Source of the DNA: Euborellia annulipes
Lineage: Eukaryota; Arthropoda; Insecta; Dermaptera; Anisolabididae
DNA: 64,000 nucleotides
NCBI GenBank assembly: GCA_023213315.1
Contig: JAKCPI010031621.1
Location: 31,335-95,334, forward strand
Reading direction: 5' to 3'
The notes beneath the pieces are model-generated. The model was given only the letters and a program-made list of their open reading frames with translations, made no database searches and was not told where the DNA came from. Every line of letters begins with the position of its first letter. Within the stretch, counting starts at the first letter, position 1. Below are positions 1-12,900 of this stretch, one piece after another. A program made the position numbers and the translations under genes.

Positions 1-551
1 TAAGACTTAAATGTAAATAATCTGTCTTGATAATCAAATAAGAAAAGCAATGAAATCTGTTAGCCCAAGAAATTTGGAAGAGAATAAATAGATCTGTTTT
101 ATATATTAATATATGAATGTACAAATAGAATTCATAATTAATACATTATTCCAGAAAGTGGGTTAGAAATCTTTTTCATTTTAAATAAGAATAAATAAAA
201 AAAAAAAAATCTCAATGAAATTTTTTAATTTAGAAAAAAAATACAGGCCACTGGGCATTTGTTCACTTGCCCTTACGCCAGACGACAACCCTTTCTCATA
301 TCCAGGGTGTCTCAGGCAATATTCGCATTTCACTGGATTTCAAAAGAAAATCAGCTATTAAAAAAAAGGGGACCCTATTCTCTTTTTTCCATGAAAAAGA
401 ACATAAATGGAAAAGGAAGAACGAATAATCAAAGATAAAATTTTTTGATATTAAAAAAAAACTTATTTTTCATATAGATCATTTATGCTATGTCCTTTAT
501 CGGGTCAATAAAGTACCACAAATTAGAAATAAACCACATTCTTTTTTTAAA

Positions 552-705
552 CTTTTCAGCATATTAGGCCATTTAGACTTTCAACGATACTTATTACATA
601 TTAATTACGATATATATTGGCATCTAGGCATATTTATTTATATCATTTGATAACCAAATGATTTAAATAAATTCATCAGACTGCCTGGGGTTCAAACCCA
701 CTCCC
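552..705 (-). mobile_element. Decayed tRNA-derived SINE fragment
   Basis: Contains AGGCCATTTAGACTTTCAACGATA, ATTTGATAACCAAATGATT and AGACTGCCTGGGGTTCAAACCC in the order of the SINE; the tRNA-like head is mostly lost. Confidence 0.6.
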
Positions 706-954
706 CTTGGCTTTTAGATTATCAATATTGATATCTGTCATCATTTCTAACTTTTCTAACTTCATATACATTTGAGGATCCGCCATATTCCTTAAACTGA
801 TGAGCTTTCGACACCTCCCGAAAAATTCTATTACGCCTCTGATATAAAATCAATATTTAGATAACATACATTTATTTATTAAAATATATATTTTGGCCCA
901 AAAATTAAGATTTAAGGCAAAGAAAAAAAATATATTATTTTTTTTTTCACTCTG

Positions 955-1065
955 CGTTTATTGATGGCTACCGGTGAACGTTCCACACGCTTGTTTTTCG
1001 GGACCTCCCATTAACCTGCGTTTTTGCAACGCTTAGCAGCAACTAAGTATATAACAAAATTGAAG
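955..1065 (-). repeat. 5S-rRNA-like repeat copy
   Basis: GATGGCTACCGGTGAACGTTCCACACGC matches the copy at 62,180 and (inverted) the copy at 42,790. On the minus strand it contains CTAAGCGTTGC and GTCCCGAAAAACAAGCGTGT, resembling the 5S internal promoter half. Confidence 0.5.
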
Positions 1066-2539
1066 TGTTAACCTAACACAACTAAAAAAATTTATTACTC
1101 ATGATTATTTAAAGAATTGGAGTTTGATTCAAAACAGCACTAGAACTATAAAGTGATGGTCACTCACATTCAAAAGATACTAGCTAATATCAACAATAAA
1201 TTTTATATGCTTGTCTCGTGGCAAAGCACATGATTCAATGACTGATGATGGGTCATTAAAGATTACACGAAGCGCCTCATTAATCATTTAAGCTTCCAGA
1301 GGCTTTCATTATTGAGTTATATAGAACATATTTGATTTAAAATAAAGATTATTATTTTGCTGATCTTAATTAAATAACAACATTGAAATGTTATTTTATA
1401 TCAAGAAAAAAAATCCTTGCATTTAATTAAAAATTTTTGTGCATTTTTTCTCAGGCTGATACACATAAAATGATTGACCCACCTATAATAAATTTAAAAT
1501 AATTCAATTCATTAGCGATATCTTTTTTTTTTATTTCCATTTTTAATTAAAATTACAATTTAATTTTTTTTTTTTTTTTGTTATCAATTATGTTATGAAT
1601 TTAATATACAATGAATATAAATTATTCCCCTGATAATTTTATTTTTGAAGGTTTGTTTTAATAATAACGAGATTAAAGATAAATTAATTTTTTAAAAATT
1701 GATGAATCCCATACTTTCTCTCTCAATATATTAACATATATAGAGGTAAAAGAAAGTAAAAAAAAGTACTTCTTGTGCTAATTAAGTAAGAATTACCGTT
1801 CTCATTTGATTTGTTTTATTTTCTCGCAAACAAACTACCTAAATGGAATTGGAAATTGTCCTCAAAGTAAATTCCAAATCGCCAGAGGCAGTCAATTAAT
1901 AGAGAATCCGAATTTCTAATAAGATTCCTTTTAAGATAAGATAATTAAACAATTTCAATGAGATAATTTCATTTCGGAATTTCAACATTGTTATTTGTTA
2001 TTTTATAATAACATAAAAAAATAATAGCGATACTCTTTATATTATAATATCAGGAGTCATAAACACCGAGTGATTGCCTGGACCTTATACGGCCTGAATA
2101 TAAAATCACCATGTCTATTATATTTCCTCACGCATCTTGATATTAATAAATTCATGCCTTTACTGAAATTATACACCTTTAGCTATTTAAATTTAAATAT
2201 TTATTTTTTATCGAATCGAGTTTATTGTTGGTTTATTTCACTATTACTTTTGTTGTTATATTTTACACAAAAAGCGCTTTTTAAAAAATGACTAGTGAAA
2301 AAAATCAAATTCTCGTGGATCGTGTACACTTTTCTTGATAAAATCATACTGTCAGTGTGATTAATTAAACGAAATAAAAAAAAAATAGGTAATGTAACTT
2401 CAAAACTTTTCCGGCCTTATTAATTAGAGCTAAATACTGAATAAACAATTTTTTTTTTTTTACTTATTCATTACATTAAAAAAATTTTAAGAGATTGACG
2501 AAATAGTACACAAATTTCTCATATCAAATTTAAATTGAC

Positions 2540-3145
2540 AACTGACACTTGTTTAAATATTAAAATTAATCAGGCATGTGTTTATTAAAGCTTTTGTGGT
2601 TTGACTTATTATTATTAGGGGAATTTTTACCACATTTTTTGTATTAATTATTTAAAAAAAAATATAAATACTGTACAACGCTTTGACTGCTTATTCTGCA
2701 GTTGCTATCAAGGTAAAGGGGGTAATTACCCCCCCCCCCCCCCGAGATTTAAAAAAAAAAATATTTTTAATGTAAAATTTTAAAAATTAACACTTAAAAA
2801 TTTGATTTGTATTTATATTCTGACAAACAAGTACAGATTGCGCCTTTAAATTACCAGATTAAGAAAAAATTGTGTGCTGTGCGACGTGCGACCCCCCCCC
2901 CCCCCGAGAAACACCTCTGGATCCGCCCTTGGCTCCTACTCAGGTGAACTGAGCTGAACTGAACTGAACAGTTCACTTGAGCCGGAGCAATTGCACAGAA
3001 CATGATAACGGCTGCAGAATAAGCAGTCAAAACGTTGTACAGTATTTATTTTTTTAAATAAATAATTAATACAAAATGTGGTCTATAATTAAAAATTAAT
3101 TAATTAAAATTAAAAATTCCCCTAGTAATTAATCAGGTAAATTAA
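2540..3145. mobile_element. Palindromic element split by a poly-C repeat
   Basis: Left arm (to about 2715) TACTGTACAACGCTTTGACT... mirrors right arm ...AGTCAAAACGTTGTACAGTA (from about 3000); outer parts TAATCAGGC/TTAATCAGGT and CCACATTTTTTGTATTAATTA also mirror. The centre carries an ACTGAGCTGAACTGAACTG stretch and an inserted GCGGATCC-family repeat. Confidence 0.65.
2716..2936 (-). repeat. GCGGATCC-family repeat (poly-C ended)
   Basis: Reads on the minus strand GGGCGGATCCAGAGGTGTTT, G-run, GCACAGCACACAATTTTTTC, TGTACTTGTTTGTCAGAATA, and ends in a second G-run. Related copies at 12,185, 41,575 and 44,950. Confidence 0.75.
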
Positions 3146-3758
3146 AAAAAAAATAAATAAATAAAAAAACAGGGATATATGTTTCAGTTTATTAGTGCGC
3201 ATTTTGAAACTAACAAGTAGCCTATGTCATCTACAGAAATCCGCCTAATACAAAACTAGTTAAAGAATTCTGAATTCAATTTACCTGATTAAATTCATAT
3301 TTAAAAAATTACGGGCTTTGTTATCATACTAGATTTTTCTAGATAATATATTTTCTTCCACTCATTAAATGAAATTTGCTCCAGACCTGGAAACAAGAAA
3401 GCAGAGCAATAAATATTTACCTCTCTCTTAAGATCACTATCAATTTGCCAAGTTTCGTCTTTTTCTGAAGAGGGGTTACTGAGATATAAGCATCTTCTTT
3501 TCCTTTAATCTCATTTATTTTTACTTTTTTACCCTTGTTCTTCCTGGTTGCATGTGAAACATAGGACATTTGACCTCGTCTTCATTCATAAAAAAAAAAA
3601 TAACAAAATTAAAAGGCACACATACATTAAGATTTCTTGAGTCTTTATAACCTGAAACTTAAATATATAAATTTTTTTTTAATTTGGTGTTCTGAGAAAT
3701 ATTAGCTTATGAACTCTCCATATTAATTAATTAATATTTTTTATTTTCCTTTTTTCAG

Positions 3759-3935
3759 GTGGTTGTTCTGGAGATGAATCGGCTTGGGATGATGGTAGAT
3801 CTGTCACATGTCTCTGTACCAACTATGTTGGACGCATTGCGTGTCTCCAGGGCTCCAGTTATCTTCTCACACTCGAGCGCTCACGCCCTATGCAACTCTT
3901 CTAGGAATGTTCCTGACCACGTACTCAAACTCCTT
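3759..3935 (+). CDS. Dipeptidase exon with both zinc-ligand histidines
   Basis: Acceptor TTTTTCAG before 3759 and donor GTAAGT after 3935. It encodes 59 residues in phase 0, starting [18 protein letters not shown] and ending [10 protein letters not shown]. The two His residues (in LSHVS and FSHSS) correspond to the family's active-site zinc ligands. The open frame continues past the donor into intron and should not be read as protein. Confidence 0.93.
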
Positions 3936-6900
3936 GTAAGTCTCTCTGCAACCTTTTACTGTTCGGCTTTCATTCAGCTCGTAAATTATAGACATCCTAT
4001 AAAACGTTGACACCAACCATAGAGCTTGTCTTTTATTTTTATTTATTTACTTTAATTTAAAAGGATTATTTACCTTTTTTGAAAATTACGTATCACTCAT
4101 CGCGGCGGGTTAGTAGCACTATTTCTTACTCTATCCAATTATTTCCTTCTCTAATTGATATTTCATTATTAACATTTGATTTTAATTAATACTCGTTTCG
4201 CTATGAACTTTTCCTTCTCGTTCCAAGAGCCAATATAGATGAATGTAAAAAAAAAAATTATAATTTTTAAGTAAAATTAGAAGTCAAGTTATTATTTTTT
4301 TATGACTTCATAGCAAGCAAAGATAACCAGTAGTTTTGGTTGCCTATCTATAGGGGCACTTAGATTTTTTTTTTGTTTTATCTTCCAGATTAATTAAATT
4401 TGATATTATTAAAGCACTAAACCATTTGCATACCATCTGTAATTTCACCACGAACCATCTATGCCTAAAACAAATTGAAATTTCAATCACCTGTATTGAA
4501 AATTTTTCTCACCCTTTATACATTTCATCACTGAATTTATTAAAAAAAAAAAAAAAAAAAAAAAAACACGTTATCATTTTACAACATATGAAATTTAAAT
4601 TTATTCAAAATATTTATTAATAGTAATAATCGGCAGGAGACAATCTGGACGTATATTAGCTCCGTCATTGATTCAATTATTTCCACACCATTCAGGCCAA
4701 ACGATACACGTTGAATCACCAGCCGGCGCATTTCTCACCAGTTTTTAAACGTTTTTGAACAAATTCGAATGTAAATGATTCCCCGGACGAGAGTCGTTGA
4801 CTTTTCATGTTTCAAATTAATCTAATGAGTTAATTATTAAACACAAAACCAAAACCATTTGTTTGCCAATATTCACCAAAACGAACAATTCAATTTATAT
4901 AAATAGGGCGGATCCACTCTCCCGGCTTGCATCTATCGATATTTGTTTGTTCCGATACAAATCTCTTTTAATTAAAGCCGATCGGTCAATTCGAAATACT
5001 AATACTGTTGAATAGGTTTGCACTCTTTATAAAATGCAAATAAGATTAAAACTAAATAACTAGAATATACATGTTATCAACCAAGCTTTGTTTTTATTAT
5101 ATCCGTCTAAAATAATTTTCTGATATTTCTAGTAGATATTTTATTTCCGACAAACAATAACATAATTTATTTTCGAAATAATATTTAATATTTATATTAT
5201 TAAGATAGAACGCTTTTGTATATTCTATTAATAATAACAGAAATAATTGACTCCAATGACGAGGCTCAAATTGATAACTTTTGGGTGCTTAATAAAATTC
5301 AAATTTATTTTTATTCATCTTCAGTCAAAAATTTTTTTTGTAACAAAGGTGGTCATGAAATAGTACATATAATTAAGGTAAAGGCACCAGTAATGGACCA
5401 TGCACCAGTAATGGACCTTTTGGCAGAGATTTTGATAAAATAAGGATTAGGTATTTTTTGCAGCGTTGATTTTTATGTATATTCAAGTTAAGTTATCTGG
5501 CTTCTTGTTCTTGCAGTTTGCGCATGCTCGCTTCATCACTTTATCATTTTATCGCATTTTATGTCCAGCGTTTTGCAAGACATACTATACATTGCTCTTT
5601 CCTAGTCATTTTGGTTAAGGATCGCTGGCTGTCTATATTAAAATATTAAGCACCCACAAAATATTTAAAGGAAAGTTTATATATATATTTATTCTTGGAA
5701 TAATAAACTAGGATAATAGTCGATATTTTACTATATAACCTTATCTTGAACAGTAGGGAGGGGGTGGTCCATTACTGGTATGTTAATCTTACAGATTATC
5801 TAGAAATGGACCGGGGCGGTCCATTTCTGAATTAATTGGAATTTTTATTTTTGTTTTATAATGCTAATTATGATGTTCTGGCAGCCAGTAAATTATGTAG
5901 ACCTAATAATTATAGTGCTAACTAACCGTATTTCAGTAGTAGACCCCATGGTCCACCATTAGTTTATGATATGGTCCACTAATAAAATGCAAAAATGAAA
6001 TGGCCAAAATGAAAAAAATAAACTAAAAATAAAAGGCAAGATGATCAATATAACATGTCCAAAAATCTACGGGTTAAATATCTGAAAGATGGCTTAAAAT
6101 TTATAGAGGACAAAATAGGCACAGATAAAATAAACTCATTTGTGCCAACATGCAGTCCATGGTCGGAGATCCTCATGACTTATCTTTATACTTATTTTGG
6201 AAGAAAACTAAAATAGAGCTAGATTCATCCACCAAGTCAGCACTGAAGAGAGAAACTGATGTACTCTTGGAAGAGCCGATATTCGAGGATAGGCCTTCAT
6301 GTAATGAGTTCACTGTTTCTGAGTCACTGATGCTAACTATTGAAGCATCAGAAAGAATACTTTCGGTAGTTTCAGGAATGCTTCCCCAGGAATATTTAAA
6401 GAATTTGAAAAAAAAGCAAGAATTTGAAGAAAAAGCAAGATCTTGAACAGTTGAAGATAGAAAAAGCTACTGAAAGGAAACTAAAGAAAGAAGAAAATTC
6501 AAGAGAAAAGAGCTCTTGAAAAAAGTCATTTAAACAGATAATATCATACTTATATATAATTGCCTTAAACCGTGTCCGATGTGTGAAACAACCAATCAGG
6601 CCTCAGGGATAGCGCTGATTGGCGAAATACAGAGAGGGCGGAGCCGGAGAGGCAAATTCAAATTTTTTTAACCAGGAGAGATATCAATTTGGTTTCTTCC
6701 CTAAAGCCTTCCCTTGATAAGAATCTAAATTCGTTGTTTCAGAGTTTTTTTTAAATTCGGCAGCCCCCCCCCCGAAATTTTTAATCCTTCTATTTCTTCA
6801 AATATTAACATGCTTTTTGGATTTAAAATTCTTGAATGAATATCTATCAAGGGATTTAAAAGTTTAAATATTTTTTGTGTAATTGCCCCCCCCCCGAAAT

Positions 6901-9900
6901 TTTTAATTCTTCTATTTCTTCAAATAAAAACATGCTTTTTTGGATTTAAAATTCTTGAATGAATATCTATCAAGGGATTTAAAAGTTTAAATATTTTTTG
7001 TCTAATTGCCCCCCCCCCCCCCGAAATTTTTAATCCTTCTATTTCTTCAAATATTAACATGCTTTTTTGGATTTAAAATTCTTGAATGAATATCTATCAA
7101 GGGATTTAAAAGTTTAAATATTTTTTGTGTAATTGCCCCCCCCCCCCCCCCCCGAAATTTTTAATTCTTCTATTTCTTCAAATATTAACATGCTTTTTGG
7201 ATTTAAAATTCTTGAATGAATATCTATCAAGGGATTTAAAAGTTTAAATATTTTTTGTGTAATTGCCCCCCCCCCCCCCCCCGAAATTTTTAATTCTTCT
7301 ATTTCTTCAAATAAAAACATGCTTTTTTGGATTTAAAATTCTTGAATGAATATCTATCAAGGGATTTAAAAGTTGAAAGATTTTTTGTGTAATTCCCCCC
7401 CCCCCCCCCGAAATTTGTAATTCTTCTGTTTCTTCAAATAAAAACATGCTTTTTGGATTTAAAATTCTTCAATGAATATCTATCAAGGGGTTTAAAAGTT
7501 TAAAGATTTATTGTGCAATTGCCCCACCCCCGAAATTTTTATTTTAAAATTCTTGATTTTTTTTAATAGGTCCCTGTCCGCCTGATTTCATTTGCATGCC
7601 CGTTGGCTCGAATCAGTTTATTAAAGGGAAATTTAGGCTTGCTTCTTGCCCGTAATTTTCTCATGGCCTTCAAAACCCAGAGGCCGGGCAGGGCGAATAC
7701 TCAAATTTAAACTTGATTCATTGTATTTTCATTTAGGCAAAAATAATATGGGCTTTAAAATTAAGAGAAAAACTACTGATCACGTATCGAGACGCCGCCC
7801 GCAGGGCCAAGTTGAGATGGGCGCGGCGAAGCCGCGCCTTTCTCAACTTGTATTTTATATACCTCTATATTTTTATCTAGAACATCTTCTATATTTATTT
7901 ATAAAGAGAGGGAGTGAGTTTGTTTGTATGTAGGGGCTAAGCTCAGAATTTACTATTTTTTTCCAAAGCTTTGGGGGGGGAGCACATGCCTCCTACCCCC
8001 CCCCCTCTGTCAAATGACGTCCCTGACTTTATTATCCCGTTTTATTCCATTTATCCTCATAGTCATTTAATCTAACAAGTTAAATGGCTAAATTAAAATT
8101 AATTGATGAGGGTCCACTACTGGCGCTGAACATGGTCTATTATTAGGTTTTAGACGGTCCACTACTAGCTCCAACGAATTAAGATGGTTTTATATTTATT
8201 TATTTAAAATGGAAAACTTTATAAAAGTGTATCTTATATATTCTTAATAAAGAAATATCAGTGAATAATTTAAGCCTTCCACCAGCAGTTTCTTTATTAA
8301 AATAAAAATTCTGTGCTGAAAATGAATAAAAAATTTTCTTAAATGGTCCACTACTGGTGCCTTTACCTTACTTTCTCTTACAAATATATATATTAGGGGG
8401 CTTCATTTGAAACGAACATTTTTTTATTTTCGCGGACACACTGAAATATTATTGTTACAAACATCAAAAAAAAAAAAAATTGCTCAAAGTTTCAGCCTTT
8501 AATTTTAATTTTAAGTACTTTCTCTTGATCGTTAAATTTTTCCAATTTAAATAACATGTAAATCATTGAATTTTTTTTTTTTTAATTGTTATAGCTCATT
8601 TCGGTTTTATGATTTTTTTTGCGATTACTCCCAATCGGTAGTGTATTAGACACTCTTTAAAATGTCCAGTATTGTTTTATTTTTACTTAATCCGTTTCGT
8701 CAGTGTCGGGCTCGAAAATCATATTTCCATGAAATTGTCAAACTTGCAAGAAATTAGACAACTTTTTCTTACCTAAGGTAAGAGAAAGTTGTGTGTTGAC
8801 ATACTAACGATACAAACCCAGTTGGAGGATTAGAATCTTTAACTAATATAAATTTTCTTTTGGTTTCAGGCGGAAAATGGTGGCCTTATGATGGTTGCGT
8901 TTTACCCCCACTTCATCAGTTGTAGTGAAAAAGCCACACTCCAAGATGTCGTAGGTGAGTCTTATTATCTGAATATTTTTGCAAAATAAAGAATGTCTTA
9001 ACCCGATTAAAAATGATTAAAAGTGTTCTAAGGATCCACACGCTCACAGCAGGTCTGCATAATGAACCTTGAGGGACACACAGGGATACACACGCCCGCA
9101 TCAGGTACTCACAGTAGATCGAAAGTGACCAGAAGAAAAATGTGTGTCCCTGGTGCGGGCGTGTGTATCCCTGTGTGTCCCTAAAGGTTCACTATGCAGA
9201 CCTGCTGCGGGCGTGTGGATCCTTCGATCATTTTGAATCATTTTTACTCGGGAAGTTTTAGTTTAATCCAAAAAAGAAAAAAAAAAAAACAAAGTTAAAA
9301 AAAAAAACGATACTGACTTGGTACTTAGTTTGAAATGTTTCTTCAAATATTAACTATGAAATAATTCCCAGAGGTACAAAAAAATATTATTATGATTTTA
9401 TTCATACAAAAGTTCTTTATTAATGATACTTTAACTCCATAACTAAAATATAATAAACCATTATTACTCGAGTAATAATAATTACCCAGGTCGAAAAATC
9501 ATTTCTTTTTTAATCCTCATAATTACTAGTTTAGTTCCCATTTGTTCCCGAATATCTCATTTTCGTCTCACTTTTACGGTTTTACTTCTCGTTTGTACAG
9601 AGTAATTGTTATTCAACTTTTTCCATTACTACCCGTTTAGATCCCCCTCCCCAGGAGAGAGAAACGATAGCCACTAGAGCAGTGATAGCTAAACTTTTTG
9701 AGAAATGGGTCAAATTTTGTTCAATATGTTTTTAAATTCTAGTACCTAGGACATGAAGTTTGTGGTGGTTATGGTGGGGGATGGGGGGTAGAAGAAGGGT
9801 GTGATAAAAAGTATTTTTTTTTTTTCATTAAGGTTTTTTTGGCAACGAAGGCCATTTAGACCCCGGACTAAATCTCTATTTAGTTGGATTGGTAGCCAAT

Positions 9901-12900
9901 CCAATTGAAATAAATTGTTGCATGAGACGGAATGCGAACCCGCGATCCTTGGCACAAATTGCCAGCACGCTAACTATTACACCAAGGCCCGAGAGCTAAA
10001 AAAATATTTATCTGATCTGAGAATGAATAATAAAACTTATATAAAGAGGTTTTTTTTAAGATTATTTAGGAACATGAATATTATTGTATTAAAAAAAAAA
10101 AAAAAAACAACTAAATTTAACCTTCGGGTCTTTTAAGCTCTAACTCCTAATTAAAAAAAAAATTCCCTAGCCCATATATTCGAATGTAAAATTGAACTTT
10201 ATTTTTGAATAGAGGAAGAGGACGAAATCGTAACTTTAGAAATTAATAACTACCAAAAGTTATAGGATGAAAATAATTTTTCTGTAATCTCGAGAAGGTC
10301 CCTTTTATGCATATAAAATTTCATTTCAAAATTCCAACGTGAAGTTGCCTAAATAGAGTGTGACAGACAGACGGATGGACATAAGCGAATTATATATATA
10401 GATACTGTATCATGGGCGTACCCAGCGAGGGGCAGGGGGGACAGCTGCTCCCCCCCTAGAAGCAAAAAAAAAAAAAAAAAAAAAAAATTAAATGTTTATA
10501 AAGTGATGAAACGAAACAAAATTGGTGGATGGCGACGGGGAATGATTCTTTTTGTTAGGACTCGAGGGTTTTTAGGCCTTTAATTCGAAGGCTTTACCTC
10601 TCTATATAAAAAATAGCTATGTCACAATCTGGACGACCATGATCTGCCCCCCCCCCCCCCCCCCCCCTGGACGACCATGATCTGACCATGCCCCTCCCCC
10701 TAGATTTGATCCTGGGTACGCCCATGTACTGTATATAAAATGATATATTTTAATTAAAAGCGGCTGTTTAAAAAACAATAACATGACTTTAACAAAAAAT
10801 AAATTATTTATTTTTAATTTATAAAATATTAATTAGTAAAATTATTTATTTAAAATTTATATAATTGAAAAATGTTAATTTTCATCGTTGAGGATGCTTA
10901 TAAAATAATTATTATTCCATTAAAATTTTACTATAGGTAAAAAAAAAAATAAATAACATGTCCAATATTTCAATAAATCTTAACATACTTTGCTCGCCTT
11001 CGGCGGAAAATTTTCCCCCTCTCATTAAAATCATTTTATCTTTTTTTTTTTTATAGGATCACGGAATTTTTTCCCCCGTGCGAAAAAAATTTATTTTTGC
11101 TTACCACCGCCCCTGCATATATTATTATACAAAAAAATTGTTATAGGTCTATTTGATTTTAATGGCCTAATTTTTTTTTTTTTTTTTTTTAACACTCACA
11201 CTTTTTTCTCATTCACACTCACACACACATTTACACAGTCTTTTCGGCAACTCAGGCCATATAAGACTAACGATATCCATAATTGATTAATATACATATT
11301 GGGGGTCCCTTATTTAAGCCATTTAATGGCCTAATCAAACATCCCTAAATCAAATATAAATTGGATGCTAACTCGTTATGTTTCTGTTTTACAAAGAATT
11401 TATATTTCCAGAGGGTCAATCCGATTTTTTTTTAATCCTATTCTAAAAATATATTATTTGCAAAGAAGTACGATTTTTTTTTCAAATAAATGAATTTAAT
11501 TAACAACCTGCCAGGATCAAAATTCAAATTAATTTTTATTATTCAGATATTTGCTTTCTTTTGAAAGTCTCTTTTAGGTCGATGAGAGAGAGAATTTTTT
11601 TCTTATAAAATAAAAAAGAATATATTTCTTTTCCATTATTTCAATTACATTAAAAAAAAATATATATAAAAATCGCTTTGTAATTACCAGATATAATAAT
11701 AAATTTATTAAAATGTAAAATAATACCTATTCATGTCAAAATAAAAAAAAGACATATTATGATACAGAATATAATTATTTTAAAATATCAACTTTCTTTA
11801 TTTGCATAGATCTGACCTTTTCATATGGTCCGAGTGAAATACCAAAAACGGAAAAAGTTTACATTCATTAGATAATGATAAGAGTTAATCCAATACGGTG
11901 AATTTTGGCTATATCTAAAGTATAGACTGCATAAAAGAACTTGAAAATATATATTTATAGATTTAGAACCAACTTTAGGTAATGTGTAGGACTCAAATTT
12001 TGCATATAATGCGTTTTTTTCCCCCAACGCTATCCTTCAAATTTTTATTGGCATATAAATCCATATTTTGGAGTTTAAGTGCATATTTTGCATATTTAAG
12101 CTATATTTTGGATATTTGTGTGATTTTTATTCCTCGTTTGTTGACAAATCATAAAAATAATTTAAGAAAATTTTAGAGACTGAAAGGGTGAGCCAGAGGT
12201 TTCAAACATTTTTTAACCTCCAATCCCCCCTCTCTCTCCTGAAGGGGGATAAAGGGGGGAAGGGGATGAGTTGAAAAAATTTTTTGAAAAAAATTTAATG
12301 TAAAATTTTAAAATTAATAAAAATTTGATGTGTATTTATATTCTGGCAAACAAGTACAGAATGTTTAAATTGAAATTAAAAAAAATAGTGTGTGTGACAG
12401 TCCCCAATTACTCCGAAAAACTCTGACCCCTGTCTCACTGTCAAACATATCGAGAAAATCTAACGAAATAATTAAAATATAATTAAATTAAAATTATATT
12501 TTTCATGAAAATTATTATATAAAAATAAAAAATAAATAAATACAGTAGAGTCTTGCTAATCCGTCCAGATTAGGAAAACTCTACTCTATTAAATTTATCT
12601 TAAAAATAAACTTTTCAAACCTTTATTTTATATTAAATAAATGTGATGTGAAAAGATCATTTTCGAAGTTTTTTTTTTTTTAATTAAGATCTTTTTCGCC
12701 AGCGAAGGCCATTTAGACCCCGACTCGAAGTTAAAATTAACTTTACAGGACAATAGGTATAGCTTTAATGTAAGCAACTTAGAAATGTGTTTGGTTATAC
12801 AGAGCAATAAACTTTAAAATAAATTTATTGGCTATTTCTTCTTTTACTCCTTCCTTGAGTCGGTTTAAAGTAGGGTTGGTCGAATCGATTTCGATTTTAA

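Larger units (their letters stand above)
1..3758. other. Left-edge intron/upstream sequence of the dipeptidase gene
   Basis: AT-rich; apart from the repeats listed at 552, 955 and 2540, no exon of the N-terminal dipeptidase (HxD motif or EGGH block) was found, so those lie further left. The frame 2070-2291 is AT-rich with no recognisable domain. Confidence 0.5.
5374..8370. mobile_element. 3.0-kb DNA transposon with TAAGGTAAAGGCACCAGTA ends
   Basis: 27-bp terminal inverted repeats with one mismatch: TAAGGTAAAGGCACCAGTA... at 5374-5400 and its reverse complement at 8344-8370. The TA at each tip may be the target duplication. About ten copies of GGTCCA(C/T)TACTGG-like motifs cluster in both subterminal regions (5387-5980 and 8110-8355), a transposase-binding-site-like layout. 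Two overlapping small frames (6055-6216 and 6150-6446) and a poly-C minisatellite lie inside. It sits in the first dipeptidase intron of the window. Superfamily unknown. Confidence 0.8.

Noticed and set aside
4426..4620. ORF with a poly-Lys run
   Set aside because: Product of a long A-run; no other coding feature.
7114..7320. Minus-strand ORF with poly-Gly
   Set aside because: Gly runs are the poly-C tracts of the minisatellite.
6764..7555. CRISPR-like array (regular repeats with variable spacers)
   Set aside because: Unit is long, the variable part is only a C-run, and the genome is eukaryotic.
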